Source: Saprospiraceae bacterium | GTDB lineage: Bacteria; Bacteroidota; Bacteroidia; Chitinophagales; Saprospiraceae | Direction: 5' to 3' | DNA: 64,000 bases | Assembly (NCBI GenBank): GCA_020848695.1 | Contig: JADLHT010000035.1 | Location: 1 to 64,000, forward strand | Part shown: piece after piece, positions 19,176-27,536 of the stretch | How the letters are laid out: each line of letters starts with the position of its first letter | Numbering within the stretch: the first letter of the stretch is position 1 | The notes under the pieces: generated by a model | Told to the model about the DNA's origin: nothing | The model's database searches: none | Seen by the model: the letters and a program-made list of their open reading frames with translations, nothing else | Made by a program: the position numbers and the translations under genes

Positions 19176-21494
19176 CTAAGGTACAAGCAACTTCAAGGAG
19201 CTTGAATTTCCTTCTTCTGTTTCTATTTGTAGTATATAGATACCCGAATTAAGCTCTATGTTCGAAAAAATCGTATTTTCTACACGCGACCATTGATTTG
19301 ATAAAATTTTACCTTGTGTATTAATAATCTTAATCGATCGTGTTTTATCAATTACATTGTGGATAGAAAGTATTCGACTGTGTTGATTGTAACTTGCGAT
19401 CGCTTGATTCGAATTATTGTCAGAGCTTTCTGAAATCAGATCCGCATAGACTTTAAGATCATCTATATAAAATCCGTCATAGGGTTGATCATTCACTGAA
19501 GTCCCTACTTTTATCTGAAGAAATACATCTTTTCCTAGATAATCTTTTAAATCAATCCATTCGTTAACCCATTGATCTTGCAATCCGCTGTACACGGGTT
19601 GATCGATTCCTTGAAAAATTCCTCCAATATTTGAATATTGACCGCATAAAGGAACAAACTGAATACCATCTGTCGAAATGAGAACCTGGGCAAAATCAAT
19701 TTCAGGATGAAGGTCAAATTTAACATAATAACTTAAAAAAGCGTAAGATGCATTTTTTAAATCAATACTTCTCTGCGTTTTTATGATATATAACTTATCT
19801 TCATGTATTTCTGAATCTGGACTATCGGTAAATGATGCAGGTTCAGAAACTTTTTCTTCGTCGGTAAGCATCAGGGAATTTCCATTAGGAGATGACCAAT
19901 AATTGAGCTGCGTACACTGATCTTTCCAATAAGTTTTACCGAGAAATTGCTTAGTGGCTTCAATGGTTTCGCTGAACTCACCAGTATTAAGGTTAAAGGT
20001 GAATTTTATTTTTTCCCCAAGAGGGATATTGCCATTTATTTTATAATGAACTTCAATTAATCTTGATTCAGCAAGGTTCAGTTGAAAAATTTGCGGGTCA
20101 GAAAGTTCAATATTGGACTCATGATCAGAACTGGCATAAATGTGGATATCTTCCCCAACTATTCCGGTGCGCTGAACTTTTAACAGCAGGGTACCCTGAG
20201 TCTCTTCAATCGCATTGTTTGAAACTTCATTCATTGTTGCAACAGCTCCTGCATTCCAGGCTGCAGAAAAATTCATGTATTGAGTAGATTGATTGATCTT
20301 GGAGATATCGCTTCTTTCCGGCCAAAAGTCATAACCAATTTCAGGAGTAAATGAAAATATTTTATTTTTTGAAATGGTATCTCCATACATCCAATCTTCA
20401 GCAACTCCATTGGCTTGATAGTTAAGTGTACTCACTACATTTCCAACTTGAAAATTATTATATCGTGTAAAATCTTTACTTAAAATATCATACTCCTTAT
20501 GATCTACCGTAGGGAGATCTGTAAACGCCCATGGAATAATTAGATAATTTCCGAATGAATGATAATTAATTGCGATATTAAAATGATTAGAACGGCAAAG
20601 TTCACGGATGGCTCTAGTTTCTGATTCTGAAAAAGGGGCATCCCCTCTATAAATATCCGAGTCTCCTTTGTCTGAGGACCCTAAATTATTGTAGCCCCAT
20701 TCGAAGGAATAATTTCTGTTAAGATCTACACCAAATCCTAATTCATTTTCTGTTCTGTTTTTTCTCCAATAGCCATTCCCAAATGGATTGGTCAACTGAT
20801 TAAATTTATAGCCATCAGGATTTACACAGGCGACAAAAAACATTTCTCTGCCATCAACTAATTTTTTAATTTCTGGTTCACGATCATAGTTTTCCAGCAA
20901 ATACCACATGAAATAAAGCATTTGAGACATACTTGCAGGTTCACGAGCATGGTGTAAAGCAGTATAAAGGATTTGGGGTTCCGATTCATCGGTGTTTGGA
21001 TTGTCGGATATTTTTATATAGTAGATCTGTCTTCCTTCTTCTGTCACGATATTGCCTATTGCTTTCCTTTGAGTAACTAAGGACGGATAAAGTTCCTGCA
21101 TCAGATCTAAATTTTCATATAACTCTTCTAGATTTAAAAATCCATTCATACTTCCAATGGCATAATTGGCAGGAGTTGAATAATTTGGAATGGGATTGTT
21201 TTCGGGTTTGCAAGGTAAAGGTGGTGGAGCCTGACCAAAAAAGTGTTCATTAACAGGTTCATAATTAAAACCATGAGCCTTTAACTTTTCCAGCTCTTCA
21301 TGACTAAAATCACCGGTAAAACTCTCTCCTTGAATATAGCGACCATGATCAAAAGCAATTCCTGTTGCCTGGATCTCTCCTGTGGTTCTTCCGGCTAAAT
21401 TTACTCTAATAAGATGTGAGTGATTTTGAGCGAAAAGTTCAGTCAATAAAAAAGTAATACAAAAAACAAAAATGGTTTGATAGCCCCTAGTCAA
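19176..21494 (-). CDS. Secreted M14 zinc carboxypeptidase with T9SS sorting domain
   Basis: 772 residues. TTG start (only usable start), then the signal peptide YQTIFVFCITFLLTELFAQ. Residues ~120-400 form an M14 peptidase: zinc ligands His182 and Glu185 in HHAREP, third ligand His312 in INYHSFGN, catalytic Glu385 in FTPEIGYDFWPE, plus the substrate-binding VDLNRNYSFEWG. A beta-rich stretch follows, with an immune-active/MAM-like module (DGFYIDDLKVYAD). The final ~75 residues (IKIINTQGKIL to LLVP) are a T9SS type A sorting domain, so the enzyme is exported to the surface or medium. Likely role: peptide degradation for nutrition. Confidence 0.92.
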   Translation of the reverse strand: MTRGYQTIFVFCITFLLTELFAQNHSHLIRVNLAGRTTGEIQATGIAFDHGRYIQGESFTGDFSHEELEKLKAHGFNYEPVNEHFFGQAPPPLPCKPENNPIPNYSTPANYAIGSMNGFLNLEELYENLDLMQELYPSLVTQRKAIGNIVTEEGRQIYYIKISDNPNTDESEPQILYTALHHAREPASMSQMLYFMWYLLENYDREPEIKKLVDGREMFFVACVNPDGYKFNQLTNPFGNGYWRKNRTENELGFGVDLNRNYSFEWGYNNLGSSDKGDSDIYRGDAPFSESETRAIRELCRSNHFNIAINYHSFGNYLIIPWAFTDLPTVDHKEYDILSKDFTRYNNFQVGNVVSTLNYQANGVAEDWMYGDTISKNKIFSFTPEIGYDFWPERSDISKINQSTQYMNFSAAWNAGAVATMNEVSNNAIEETQGTLLLKVQRTGIVGEDIHIYASSDHESNIELSDPQIFQLNLAESRLIEVHYKINGNIPLGEKIKFTFNLNTGEFSETIEATKQFLGKTYWKDQCTQLNYWSSPNGNSLMLTDEEKVSEPASFTDSPDSEIHEDKLYIIKTQRSIDLKNASYAFLSYYVKFDLHPEIDFAQVLISTDGIQFVPLCGQYSNIGGIFQGIDQPVYSGLQDQWVNEWIDLKDYLGKDVFLQIKVGTSVNDQPYDGFYIDDLKVYADLISESSDNNSNQAIASYNQHSRILSIHNVIDKTRSIKIINTQGKILSNQWSRVENTIFSNIELNSGIYILQIETEEGNSSSLKLLVP

Positions 21495-21543
21495 GATATG
21501 ATAAATTTACGGCGGCGAAGATATAAAAATATTTCATAATCCA

Positions 21544-22146
21544 TTGAATCTCTTATCATATTATAAAAAAAATATATGTGAAGCTGGCTGTGACGAAGCG
21601 GGTAGAGGAAGTTTGGCCGGACCTGTTGTAGCCGCTGCGGTTATTCTCGATCTGAGCTCACCGATAGTAGGGCTCAATGACAGTAAAAAATTGTCAGTAG
21701 AAAGCAGGAATAAACTTAGGTTATTGATAGAAAAGAGCGCGCTTAGTTTCGGAGTCGCTTTTATTGATCACTCAATCATAGATCGAATTAATATTTTGCA
21801 GGCAAGTCTTCTGGCAATGTCTCAGGCCATTGAGAAGTTGGATACGGTCCCTGAACATGTGATTGTTGACGGTAATAGAAGAATTCCAAATTTGAAGTTG
21901 GCACAGACAACAATAGTTAAGGGAGATGCAAGGTATCAGAGTATTGCAGCGGCTTCTATTCTGGCTAAGACTTATCGCGACGAATATATGGAGCTCATAC
22001 ACCAGAAGTATCCTCAATATCACTGGAATCAGAACAAGGGCTACGCAAGTCTGTATCACAGAAGTCAAATTCGTATGATCGGCATAAGTCCTTATCACAG
22101 AAAATCTTTTCATTTAAAAGAAATGAAGAATCAATTGTTTGATTAA
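21544..22146 (+). CDS. rnhB: Ribonuclease HII
   Basis: 200 residues. The metal-binding acidic residues are Asp17 and Glu18 in AGCDEAGRGSLAGPV, Asp109 in VIVDGNRR and Asp128 in KGDARYQSIAAASI. It removes ribonucleotides and RNA primers from DNA. TTG start: the family N-terminus (short lead, then E-A-G-C-D-E) begins here and no ATG is available. It is divergent from the M14 gene across 49 bases. The following small gene is 11 bases away, so co-transcription is likely. Confidence 0.96.
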   Translation: MNLLSYYKKNICEAGCDEAGRGSLAGPVVAAAVILDLSSPIVGLNDSKKLSVESRNKLRLLIEKSALSFGVAFIDHSIIDRINILQASLLAMSQAIEKLDTVPEHVIVDGNRRIPNLKLAQTTIVKGDARYQSIAAASILAKTYRDEYMELIHQKYPQYHWNQNKGYASLYHRSQIRMIGISPYHRKSFHLKEMKNQLFD

Positions 22147-22157
22147 TATCTCGAAAA

Positions 22158-22640
22158 ATGGATAAAATAATTATAGCTTATAGGGTGTCTGACATAACTT
22201 TAGCAAGGTATTGTGCAGCTATGGATGTTAATTTTCTTGTGATCAATCTTGATGATAGAAGCCATGAAGATAACAATCAATTAATTGAACAAATTCTTGA
22301 ATGGACGGAAGGGCCTCAGATCATTTTGTGTTCTAATGATGATGAAAAGTTATTTTTTTACAGCCAACAGAAAAATTATAAAGTACTGAATACACGAATC
22401 TTCTATTCTGATTCTCCTCAAAACAGGACGGAACTGGGATTGTTTTTTTCATCTACATATGGAATGTCTTGGAATGATAATCAGCTTAAAATCTGTAAGA
22501 TTGATGATAGGACGACTGTTCAGAATTTGGAAGATGCATTTGTTTATCTGATTCAAATGGAGAAGGAATTTAAAACAGGAGTCTATGATTTTGAATGGTT
22601 AGACAAGGTATTTGAAAAAATAGCATCTATGAAAAATTAA
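22158..22640 (+). CDS. Hypothetical protein, faint N-terminal resemblance to TrpF-type barrels
   Basis: 160 residues, soluble, no signal peptide. Not confidently recognised. The N-terminal IAYRVSDITLARYCAAMDVNFLVINLDD recalls the first strand and helix of phosphoribosylanthranilate isomerase-like proteins, where a similar T-D-A-R-Y-x-A-A-M-G segment occurs. The rest is shorter than a full barrel and lacks the usual catalytic Cys/Asp pattern. It follows rnhB by 11 bases on the same strand. It may be a reduced, non-enzymatic member or an unrelated protein. Confidence 0.5.
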   Translation: MDKIIIAYRVSDITLARYCAAMDVNFLVINLDDRSHEDNNQLIEQILEWTEGPQIILCSNDDEKLFFYSQQKNYKVLNTRIFYSDSPQNRTELGLFFSSTYGMSWNDNQLKICKIDDRTTVQNLEDAFVYLIQMEKEFKTGVYDFEWLDKVFEKIASMKN

Positions 22641-22875
22641 AAGACCTGTAGTTGCTATAGATATTAGATTGGTGAGAGGCTCGAATCATTTTGTTCTATT
22701 CTTATTGAATGTTATATCTATTTCCCATACGAATTCATTGATTATGCAAGGAAGCTTTGAGTTCAGTTCTTTGATTTTTCCTTTTAAAGTACTTTCAACA
22801 ACAGACTATTAACATCATTGTGCCAAAAAATGCCTCTTTTTCAATAGCTTATGAAAAAATAATTAAAAAAAATTA

Positions 22876-22905
22876 GTGTAATTAAAAGCGGGCAGCTTAC
22901 ATTTG
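22876..22905 (+). promoter_or_regulatory. Promoter of the rplM-rpsI-rpsB-tsf operon
   Basis: TACATTTG (22898-22905) is a perfect TAnnTTTG -7 element. With 19 bases between, a GTG (22876-22878) stands where the -33 TTG is expected. Transcription would begin near 22909, giving a ~48-base leader before the GTG start of rplM. An inverted repeat AAAGCGG (22885-22891) / CCGCTTT (22909-22915) brackets the -7 element. Confidence 0.6.
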
Positions 22906-22910
22906 CAGCC

Positions 22911-22924
22911 GCTTTGAAAAAAGC
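22911..22924 (+). promoter_or_regulatory. Hairpin at the 5' end of the rplM leader
   Basis: GCTTT-GAAA-AAAGC can fold into a 5-bp stem with a GAAA tetraloop, followed by a T-rich stretch. It would sit at the very 5' end of the ribosomal-protein mRNA. It could be a stability or autoregulatory element; the stem is short and AT-rich, so this is tentative. Confidence 0.35.
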
Positions 22925-22956
22925 TATTTTTAATTTTTGAATATAAATCGTTCAAC

Positions 22957-23400
22957 GTGAATACATTAAGTTACCGAACCAGTCACACTCGTCCTGAGGA
23001 TGTTAAGAGGAAATGGTTCGTTGTTGATGCCAATGGCCTGACCGTAGGTCGTATGAGCTCTAAAATTGCCCATATTCTAAAAGGAAAGCACCGGGTTGAT
23101 TACACACCGCATGTTGATTGTGGGGACTATGTCATTGTGGTCAATGCCGAGAAAGTAAGATTTACCGGTAAGAAAATGGATGACAAAACCTATCTAACCT
23201 ATAGCGGATATCCGGGAGGGCAAAAATCTGCTACCCCCAGAGAATTGCTAGCAAGAATCCCCACCAGGGTAGTTGAAGTAGCTGTTCGAAAAATGCTTCC
23301 TAAAAATAAATTAGGAGATGCCATGTACAAGAAATTATTTATTTACGCCGGTCCTGATCATTATCATCAGGCTCAACAACCGGAAGCAATTAACTTATAA
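22957..23400 (+). CDS. rplM: Ribosomal protein L13 (uL13)
   Basis: 147 residues. The N-terminus NTLSYRTSHTRPEDVKRKWFVVDANGLTVGRMSSKIAHILKGK, then HVDCGDYVIVVNAEKVRFTGKK and VRKMLPKNKLGDAMYKKLFIYAGPDHYHQAQQPE, are classic L13. GTG start. First gene of a translation block; rpsI follows after 6 bases, the conserved rplM-rpsI pairing. Confidence 0.98.
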   Translation: MNTLSYRTSHTRPEDVKRKWFVVDANGLTVGRMSSKIAHILKGKHRVDYTPHVDCGDYVIVVNAEKVRFTGKKMDDKTYLTYSGYPGGQKSATPRELLARIPTRVVEVAVRKMLPKNKLGDAMYKKLFIYAGPDHYHQAQQPEAINL

Positions 23401-23406
23401 AATAGA

Positions 23407-23805
23407 ATGGAAACAATCATTAATGCAGTTGGAAGAAGAAAAGCAGCAGTAGCCAGAGTCTATCTGTTTAAAGCTGTTGGGAATACACCTTCTATAGTTA
23501 TCAATGGCAGGAACTTAGAACAGTATTTTCCAATTAAAGAATTGGCAGGAAAGGTAGTTGATCCTGTGAATACAGTTGAAGATGGTAAGAAATACGATAT
23601 TAAGATTACCGTTAACGGAGGTGGTCTTAAAGGACAGGCTGAAGCCATAAGGATGGGGATTGCAAGAGCATTGGTAAAAGCCAATGCAGACGATCGCAAG
23701 CCTTTGAAAGATAGAAAATTTCTTAGTAGAGATGCTAGAGAAGTGGAGCGTAAGAAATTTGGAAAGCGCAAAGCTCGTCGTTCTACTCAATTCAGTAAGC
23801 GTTAA
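23407..23805 (+). CDS. rpsI: Ribosomal protein S9 (uS9)
   Basis: 132 residues. NAVGRRKAAVARVYL at the N-terminus, GGGLKGQAEAIRMGIARALVKAN in the middle and the basic tail GKRKARRSTQFSKR, whose C-terminal K-R reaches the P-site tRNA in the small subunit. ATG start. Second gene of the operon, 41 bases before rpsB. Confidence 0.98.
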   Translation: METIINAVGRRKAAVARVYLFKAVGNTPSIVINGRNLEQYFPIKELAGKVVDPVNTVEDGKKYDIKITVNGGGLKGQAEAIRMGIARALVKANADDRKPLKDRKFLSRDAREVERKKFGKRKARRSTQFSKR

Positions 23806-23846
23806 TTTTATTTTATTCTTAGATCACAATTATTTATTGAAAAAAT

Positions 23847-24551
23847 ATGGACAAACCATCATATAATCAAATGTTAGAATCAGGTGTGCACTTTGGGCAC
23901 TTAAAAAGAAAGTGGAATCCCAAAATGAGACCTTACATCTTTAAAGAACACAAAGGGGTACATCTAATTGATCTTAACAGAACTTCTGAATGTCTTGACA
24001 AAGCAGCTACTGCTCTAAAACAAATAGCAAAGAGTGGAAGAAAAATCATGTTTGTTGCAACCAAAAAACAAGCAAGAGAAGTAATAACTCAATTGGCACA
24101 ATCCGTCAATATGCCGTATGTTACCGACAGATGGCTGGGTGGAATGATGACTAACTTTGCAACTATAAGACGCTCAGTGAAGAAGATGAACAACATTGAG
24201 CGAATGTTGACAGATACTAATATTACCAATATTACCAAAAAAGAAAGGTTAACTTTAAGTAGAGAAAGAGCAAAGTTGGATCGTGTTCTTAGCGGTGTTG
24301 CTGCCTTAAATCGTTTGCCTTCTGCAATATTTGTCGTTGACACAATTTATGAACATCTCGCTTTAAAGGAGGCAGAAAAACTTGGAGTGAGAACATTTGC
24401 TATGGTAGATACCAATTCAGATCCAAATGAGGTAGATTTTCCAATACCTGCTAATGATGATAGTTCGAAATCTATAGCATTAATAGCTTCTTACTTGACT
24501 AATGCTATTAAAGAAGGATTGGCAGAAAGAACAGAATCTTCTGAGAATTAA
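23847..24551 (+). CDS. rpsB: Ribosomal protein S2 (uS2)
   Basis: 234 residues. GVHFGHLKRKWNPKMRPYIF near the N-terminus, then FVATKKQAREVI, RWLGGMMTNFATIRRSVKKM and AIFVVDTIYEHLALKEAEKLGVRTFAMVDTNSDPNEVDFPIPANDDSSKSI identify S2. ATG start. It is followed after 30 bases by tsf, the near-universal rpsB-tsf pair. Confidence 0.98.
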   Translation: MDKPSYNQMLESGVHFGHLKRKWNPKMRPYIFKEHKGVHLIDLNRTSECLDKAATALKQIAKSGRKIMFVATKKQAREVITQLAQSVNMPYVTDRWLGGMMTNFATIRRSVKKMNNIERMLTDTNITNITKKERLTLSRERAKLDRVLSGVAALNRLPSAIFVVDTIYEHLALKEAEKLGVRTFAMVDTNSDPNEVDFPIPANDDSSKSIALIASYLTNAIKEGLAERTESSEN

Positions 24552-24581
24552 TTATTACAAAAAATATAAAATAAATAGACA

Positions 24582-25418
24582 ATGAGTATTACACTATCTG
24601 CAGCAGATGTTAAAAACTTAAGAGATGCTACCGGAGCAGGTATGATGGATTGTAAAGCTGCTTTAACAGAAGCCAATGGAGATTTTGAAGCAGCGATTGA
24701 TATCCTTAGAAAGAAAGGTCAAAAATTATCTGTTAAAAGAGCTGATCGTGAAGCAAAGGAAGGGGTAGTAATTGCTTCAGTCAATGCTGATAAAACCAAA
24801 GGAATAGTTGTGAAACTTAGTTCAGAGACTGACTTTGTGTCTAAGAATGAAGATTTCGTAAATACAACAAAGAAAATAGCGCAAATTGCAATTGACAACT
24901 ATCCGGCGGATCTTGAAGCTTTGCTTGCACTTCCATACGAAGGATCTGCAAGTGTTGCGGATAAAGTTACAGATTTAGTTGCAGCCATCGGTGAAAAAAT
25001 CGGACTTACAAACTATGAAAAAATAGAAGCTCCGCAAGTTGAATTTTATATCCATATGGGAAATAAGGCAGGAGTTATAGTAGGACTAAATAAAGCCAAC
25101 GATTCCTTTACAGACGCAGGTCGCAATGTTGCAATGCAGGTTGCTGCAATGAAGCCGGTTGCGGTTGACCGTGGAGATGTAGATACAAGCTTAATAAACA
25201 AAGAATTGGAAATTGGAATGGAACAAGCTAGAGCAGAAGGAAAACCGGAAGCAATGCTAGAGAAAATTGCCCAAGGAAAGTTGGAGAGATTTTACAAAGA
25301 CAATACCTTGCTAAATCAGCAATTTGTAAAGGATGGTTCCTTAACCATATCGGCATATTTAAAGTCAGTAGATAAAGACCTCAGTGTTACAGGATTCAGA
25401 CATGTAATGTTGGGATAA
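24582..25418 (+). CDS. tsf: Elongation factor Ts
   Basis: 278 residues. The N-terminal UBA-like domain has the family signature LRDATGAGMMDCKAALTEANGDFEAAIDILRKKG. LSSETDFVSKNEDFV is the core-domain motif (T-D-F-V) that contacts EF-Tu. C-terminal LLNQQFVKDG is also typical. It catalyses GDP/GTP exchange on EF-Tu. ATG start. A strong terminator follows, closing the operon. Confidence 0.98.
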   Translation: MSITLSAADVKNLRDATGAGMMDCKAALTEANGDFEAAIDILRKKGQKLSVKRADREAKEGVVIASVNADKTKGIVVKLSSETDFVSKNEDFVNTTKKIAQIAIDNYPADLEALLALPYEGSASVADKVTDLVAAIGEKIGLTNYEKIEAPQVEFYIHMGNKAGVIVGLNKANDSFTDAGRNVAMQVAAMKPVAVDRGDVDTSLINKELEIGMEQARAEGKPEAMLEKIAQGKLERFYKDNTLLNQQFVKDGSLTISAYLKSVDKDLSVTGFRHVMLG

Positions 25419-25423
25419 AATTT

Positions 25424-25460
25424 AAAAAGGCGAATGAGATTTTCATTCGCCTTTTTTTTT
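25424..25460 (+). terminator. Rho-independent terminator after tsf
   Basis: The stem GGCGAATGA / TCATTCGCC (9 bp, extended by A-T pairs) with a 5-base loop is followed by ten T. It starts 6 bases after the tsf stop and precedes the pyrH promoter element. Confidence 0.95.
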
Positions 25461-25471
25461 GAGTTTATTTT

Positions 25472-25479
25472 TACCTTTG
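25472..25479 (+). promoter_or_regulatory. Candidate -7 promoter element of pyrH
   Basis: TACCTTTG matches TAnnTTTG, 12 bases after the tsf terminator and 16 bases before the pyrH ATG, so pyrH appears to have its own promoter. No -33 TTG at the standard distance. Confidence 0.5.
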
Positions 25480-25495
25480 AACGAAATCCAGAAAG

Positions 25496-26200
25496 ATGAT
25501 AAAATTCAAACGTGTTTTGCTTAAACTTAGTGGAGAATCATTGATGGGTGAGCAACAGTTTGGTATTGACACACGAATGCTTAAATACTATGCGCAGCAA
25601 ATTAAAGGTCTAGTAGACGAAGGAGTTGAGTTAGCTGTAGTTATTGGAGGCGGAAATATTTTTAGAGGCTTAGGTTCTGACTCAGGAATTGAAAGGGTAC
25701 AAGGAGATTATATGGGAATGTTGGCAACCTGTATTAATGCGATGGCATTGCAGAGTGCATTGGAAGAGATTGGTGTTTATACAAGAATGATTTCAGCAAT
25801 TGAAATGAGGCAGATTGCAGAACCCTATATAAGAAGAAGAGCAATTCGGCACCTTGAGAAGGGTAGAGTTCTGATTTTTTCAGCAGGAACAGGTAATCCC
25901 TATTTTACAACAGATTCGGCGGCAGCTCTAAGAGCAAGTGAAATTAACGCGGATGTAATTTTGAAAGGGACAAGAGTAAGTGGTATCTATGATAGTGATC
26001 CTGAAAAAAATCCAAATGCCAAACAATATAATCAGCTTAGCTTTGAAGATGTTATTAAGTTAAATTTAAAAGTAATGGATATGACAGCTTTTACAATTTG
26101 CCGTGAGAATAAAATTCCTATAATTGTGTTTAATATCAATGAGGACCAAAATCTGAAAAAAATAATTTCAGGTGAGAAGGTAGGAACAGTCGTAATATAA
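25496..26200 (+). CDS. pyrH: UMP kinase
   Basis: 234 residues, amino-acid-kinase fold. [14 protein letters not shown] at the N-terminus is the phosphate-binding start; [10 protein letters not shown], the acidic tract around [38 protein letters not shown] and the late [15 protein letters not shown] all match PyrH. It phosphorylates UMP to UDP. ATG start. The position after tsf (with frr often next) is common; frr is not here. Confidence 0.97.
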   Translation: MIKFKRVLLKLSGESLMGEQQFGIDTRMLKYYAQQIKGLVDEGVELAVVIGGGNIFRGLGSDSGIERVQGDYMGMLATCINAMALQSALEEIGVYTRMISAIEMRQIAEPYIRRRAIRHLEKGRVLIFSAGTGNPYFTTDSAAALRASEINADVILKGTRVSGIYDSDPEKNPNAKQYNQLSFEDVIKLNLKVMDMTAFTICRENKIPIIVFNINEDQNLKKIISGEKVGTVVI

Positions 26201-26231
26201 AATTTTAATAACAGATCTCATTTTCTTATTC

Positions 26232-26639
26232 ATGGAACAGATTGATTACTTTGCTATACTATCAGGTACTTTAATTTATCTTATTACTTATTACTTACTT
26301 TTTAAGATTCCGTTTTTTTCTAACTCCTTGACAAAATGGATGATTAGTTCATCTGAAAATTACAACCCAACTGATAAAATGAATTTGGTTTTTGTTGGAA
26401 TTTTTGGATTTATCTATTGTTTTTTTATCAATTTGTTTATGATAATGTCTGAGAGATCCGGTATGGCAGATGGGTTCAAAACTACATTTTTATTGACTAT
26501 TATAAATTTTTGTATTCCACTTGCAATTTATTTTAAAATTAATTCCTACAGCTGGGATAAATACTTCAGAGTCATATTTTTCTTTTTGTTGATTCAAATT
26601 ATTGTAGGTGGATTTATAGGATATAAAGCGTTTCAATAA
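26232..26639 (+). CDS. Small integral membrane protein of unknown function
   Basis: 135 residues with about four hydrophobic helices (ILSGTLIYLITYYLLF, LVFVGIFGFIYCFFINLFMIM, TTFLLTIINFCIPLAIYF, VIFFFLLIQIIVGGFIGY). No motif recognised. ATG start 31 bases after pyrH. It precedes the sterol-desaturase-like gene by 9 bases, so the two are probably co-transcribed. Confidence 0.7.
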   Translation: MEQIDYFAILSGTLIYLITYYLLFKIPFFSNSLTKWMISSSENYNPTDKMNLVFVGIFGFIYCFFINLFMIMSERSGMADGFKTTFLLTIINFCIPLAIYFKINSYSWDKYFRVIFFFLLIQIIVGGFIGYKAFQ

Positions 26640-26648
26640 TATACGATT

Positions 26649-27515
26649 TTGGAAAAGTATTGGAAAATTATTCTAGATTCTTATTCAGGATATTATTATT
26701 ATCTAAAGAATGAATTGCTTCAACTTGATTGGCATAATTATTTCTATTGGCTTTTAGGAATATCATTGTTAGTATGGGCACTAGAAATTCTTTTTCCCTG
26801 GAGAAAAGATCAAGCGATTGTTCGCAAGGATTTTTTCTTGGATGGGTTCTATATGTTTTTTAATTTTTTCATCTTATCATTAATTGGATATAGCGCAATC
26901 TCGAATGTCGGAGTACAATTGTTCAATGATTTATTAGGATTGGTGGGAATTAAAAATCTTGTTGCCATTCGAGTACATTCTTTACCGGTTTGGCTACAGT
27001 ATATTATTATGTTTGTGCTTGCAGATTTTATACAATGGAATGTACATCGACTGTTACATAAAAGTAAATGGTTATGGGAATTTCATAAAGTTCATCATTC
27101 TGTAGAAGAGATGGGATTTGCGGCTCACCTGCGCTTCCATTGGATGGAAACGATTGTCTACAAGAGTATTCAGTACATACCGTTAGCAATGATAGGTTTT
27201 GGCATACAAGATTTTTTTATTATTCACATCATTGCTGTGATCATCGGTCATCTTAATCACGCGAATTTAGGCTGGACTTACGGACCTCTGAAGTATGTTT
27301 TTAACAATCCGGTTATGCATCTATGGCATCATGCAAAAAATTTGCCAGCAGGTAGCAATGGAGTTAACTTTGGACTCAGCTTGAGTCTTTGGGATTACCT
27401 CTATAAGACAGCTTATGTCCCTTCAGAGAATCCGTATGAAAAGTTGGGGTTTGATCAAATGGATAAATTTCCTAAAGATTTTATTCATCAGGAATTTTAT
27501 CCTTGGAGGAAATAG
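26649..27515 (+). CDS. Sterol desaturase / fatty acid hydroxylase family membrane protein
   Basis: 288 residues. Several membrane helices and the di-iron histidine clusters of the fatty acid hydroxylase superfamily: HRLLH and HKVHHS (in NVHRLLHKSKWLWEFHKVHHSVEEMGF), H-x2-H in IGHLNHAN and HLWHHAKN near the C-terminus. Members oxidise C-H bonds in lipids using O2. TTG start; no ATG candidate fits. Substrate unknown; carotenoid, sterol-like or fatty-acid hydroxylation are all possible. Confidence 0.88.
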   Translation: MEKYWKIILDSYSGYYYYLKNELLQLDWHNYFYWLLGISLLVWALEILFPWRKDQAIVRKDFFLDGFYMFFNFFILSLIGYSAISNVGVQLFNDLLGLVGIKNLVAIRVHSLPVWLQYIIMFVLADFIQWNVHRLLHKSKWLWEFHKVHHSVEEMGFAAHLRFHWMETIVYKSIQYIPLAMIGFGIQDFFIIHIIAVIIGHLNHANLGWTYGPLKYVFNNPVMHLWHHAKNLPAGSNGVNFGLSLSLWDYLYKTAYVPSENPYEKLGFDQMDKFPKDFIHQEFYPWRK

Positions 27516-27532
27516 ACTTTCAATTAGCTTTG
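27503..27532 (+). promoter_or_regulatory. Promoter of mfd, consensus -33 and -7 elements
   Basis: TTG (27503-27505), exactly 19 bases, then TAGCTTTG (27525-27532). Both Bacteroidota sigma-A elements are present at ideal spacing, overlapping the end of the upstream gene. The GTG start of mfd is only 4 bases after the -7 element, so the transcript would be leaderless or nearly so. Confidence 0.7.
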
Positions 27533-27536
27533 CGGT

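Larger units (their letters stand above)
22641..22956 (+). other. 316-base gene-free stretch holding the rplM operon promoter and leader
   Basis: The first ~230 bases show no open frame of note and no clear terminator for the upstream gene. The last ~80 bases hold the promoter and a hairpin leader described separately. Confidence 0.6.
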
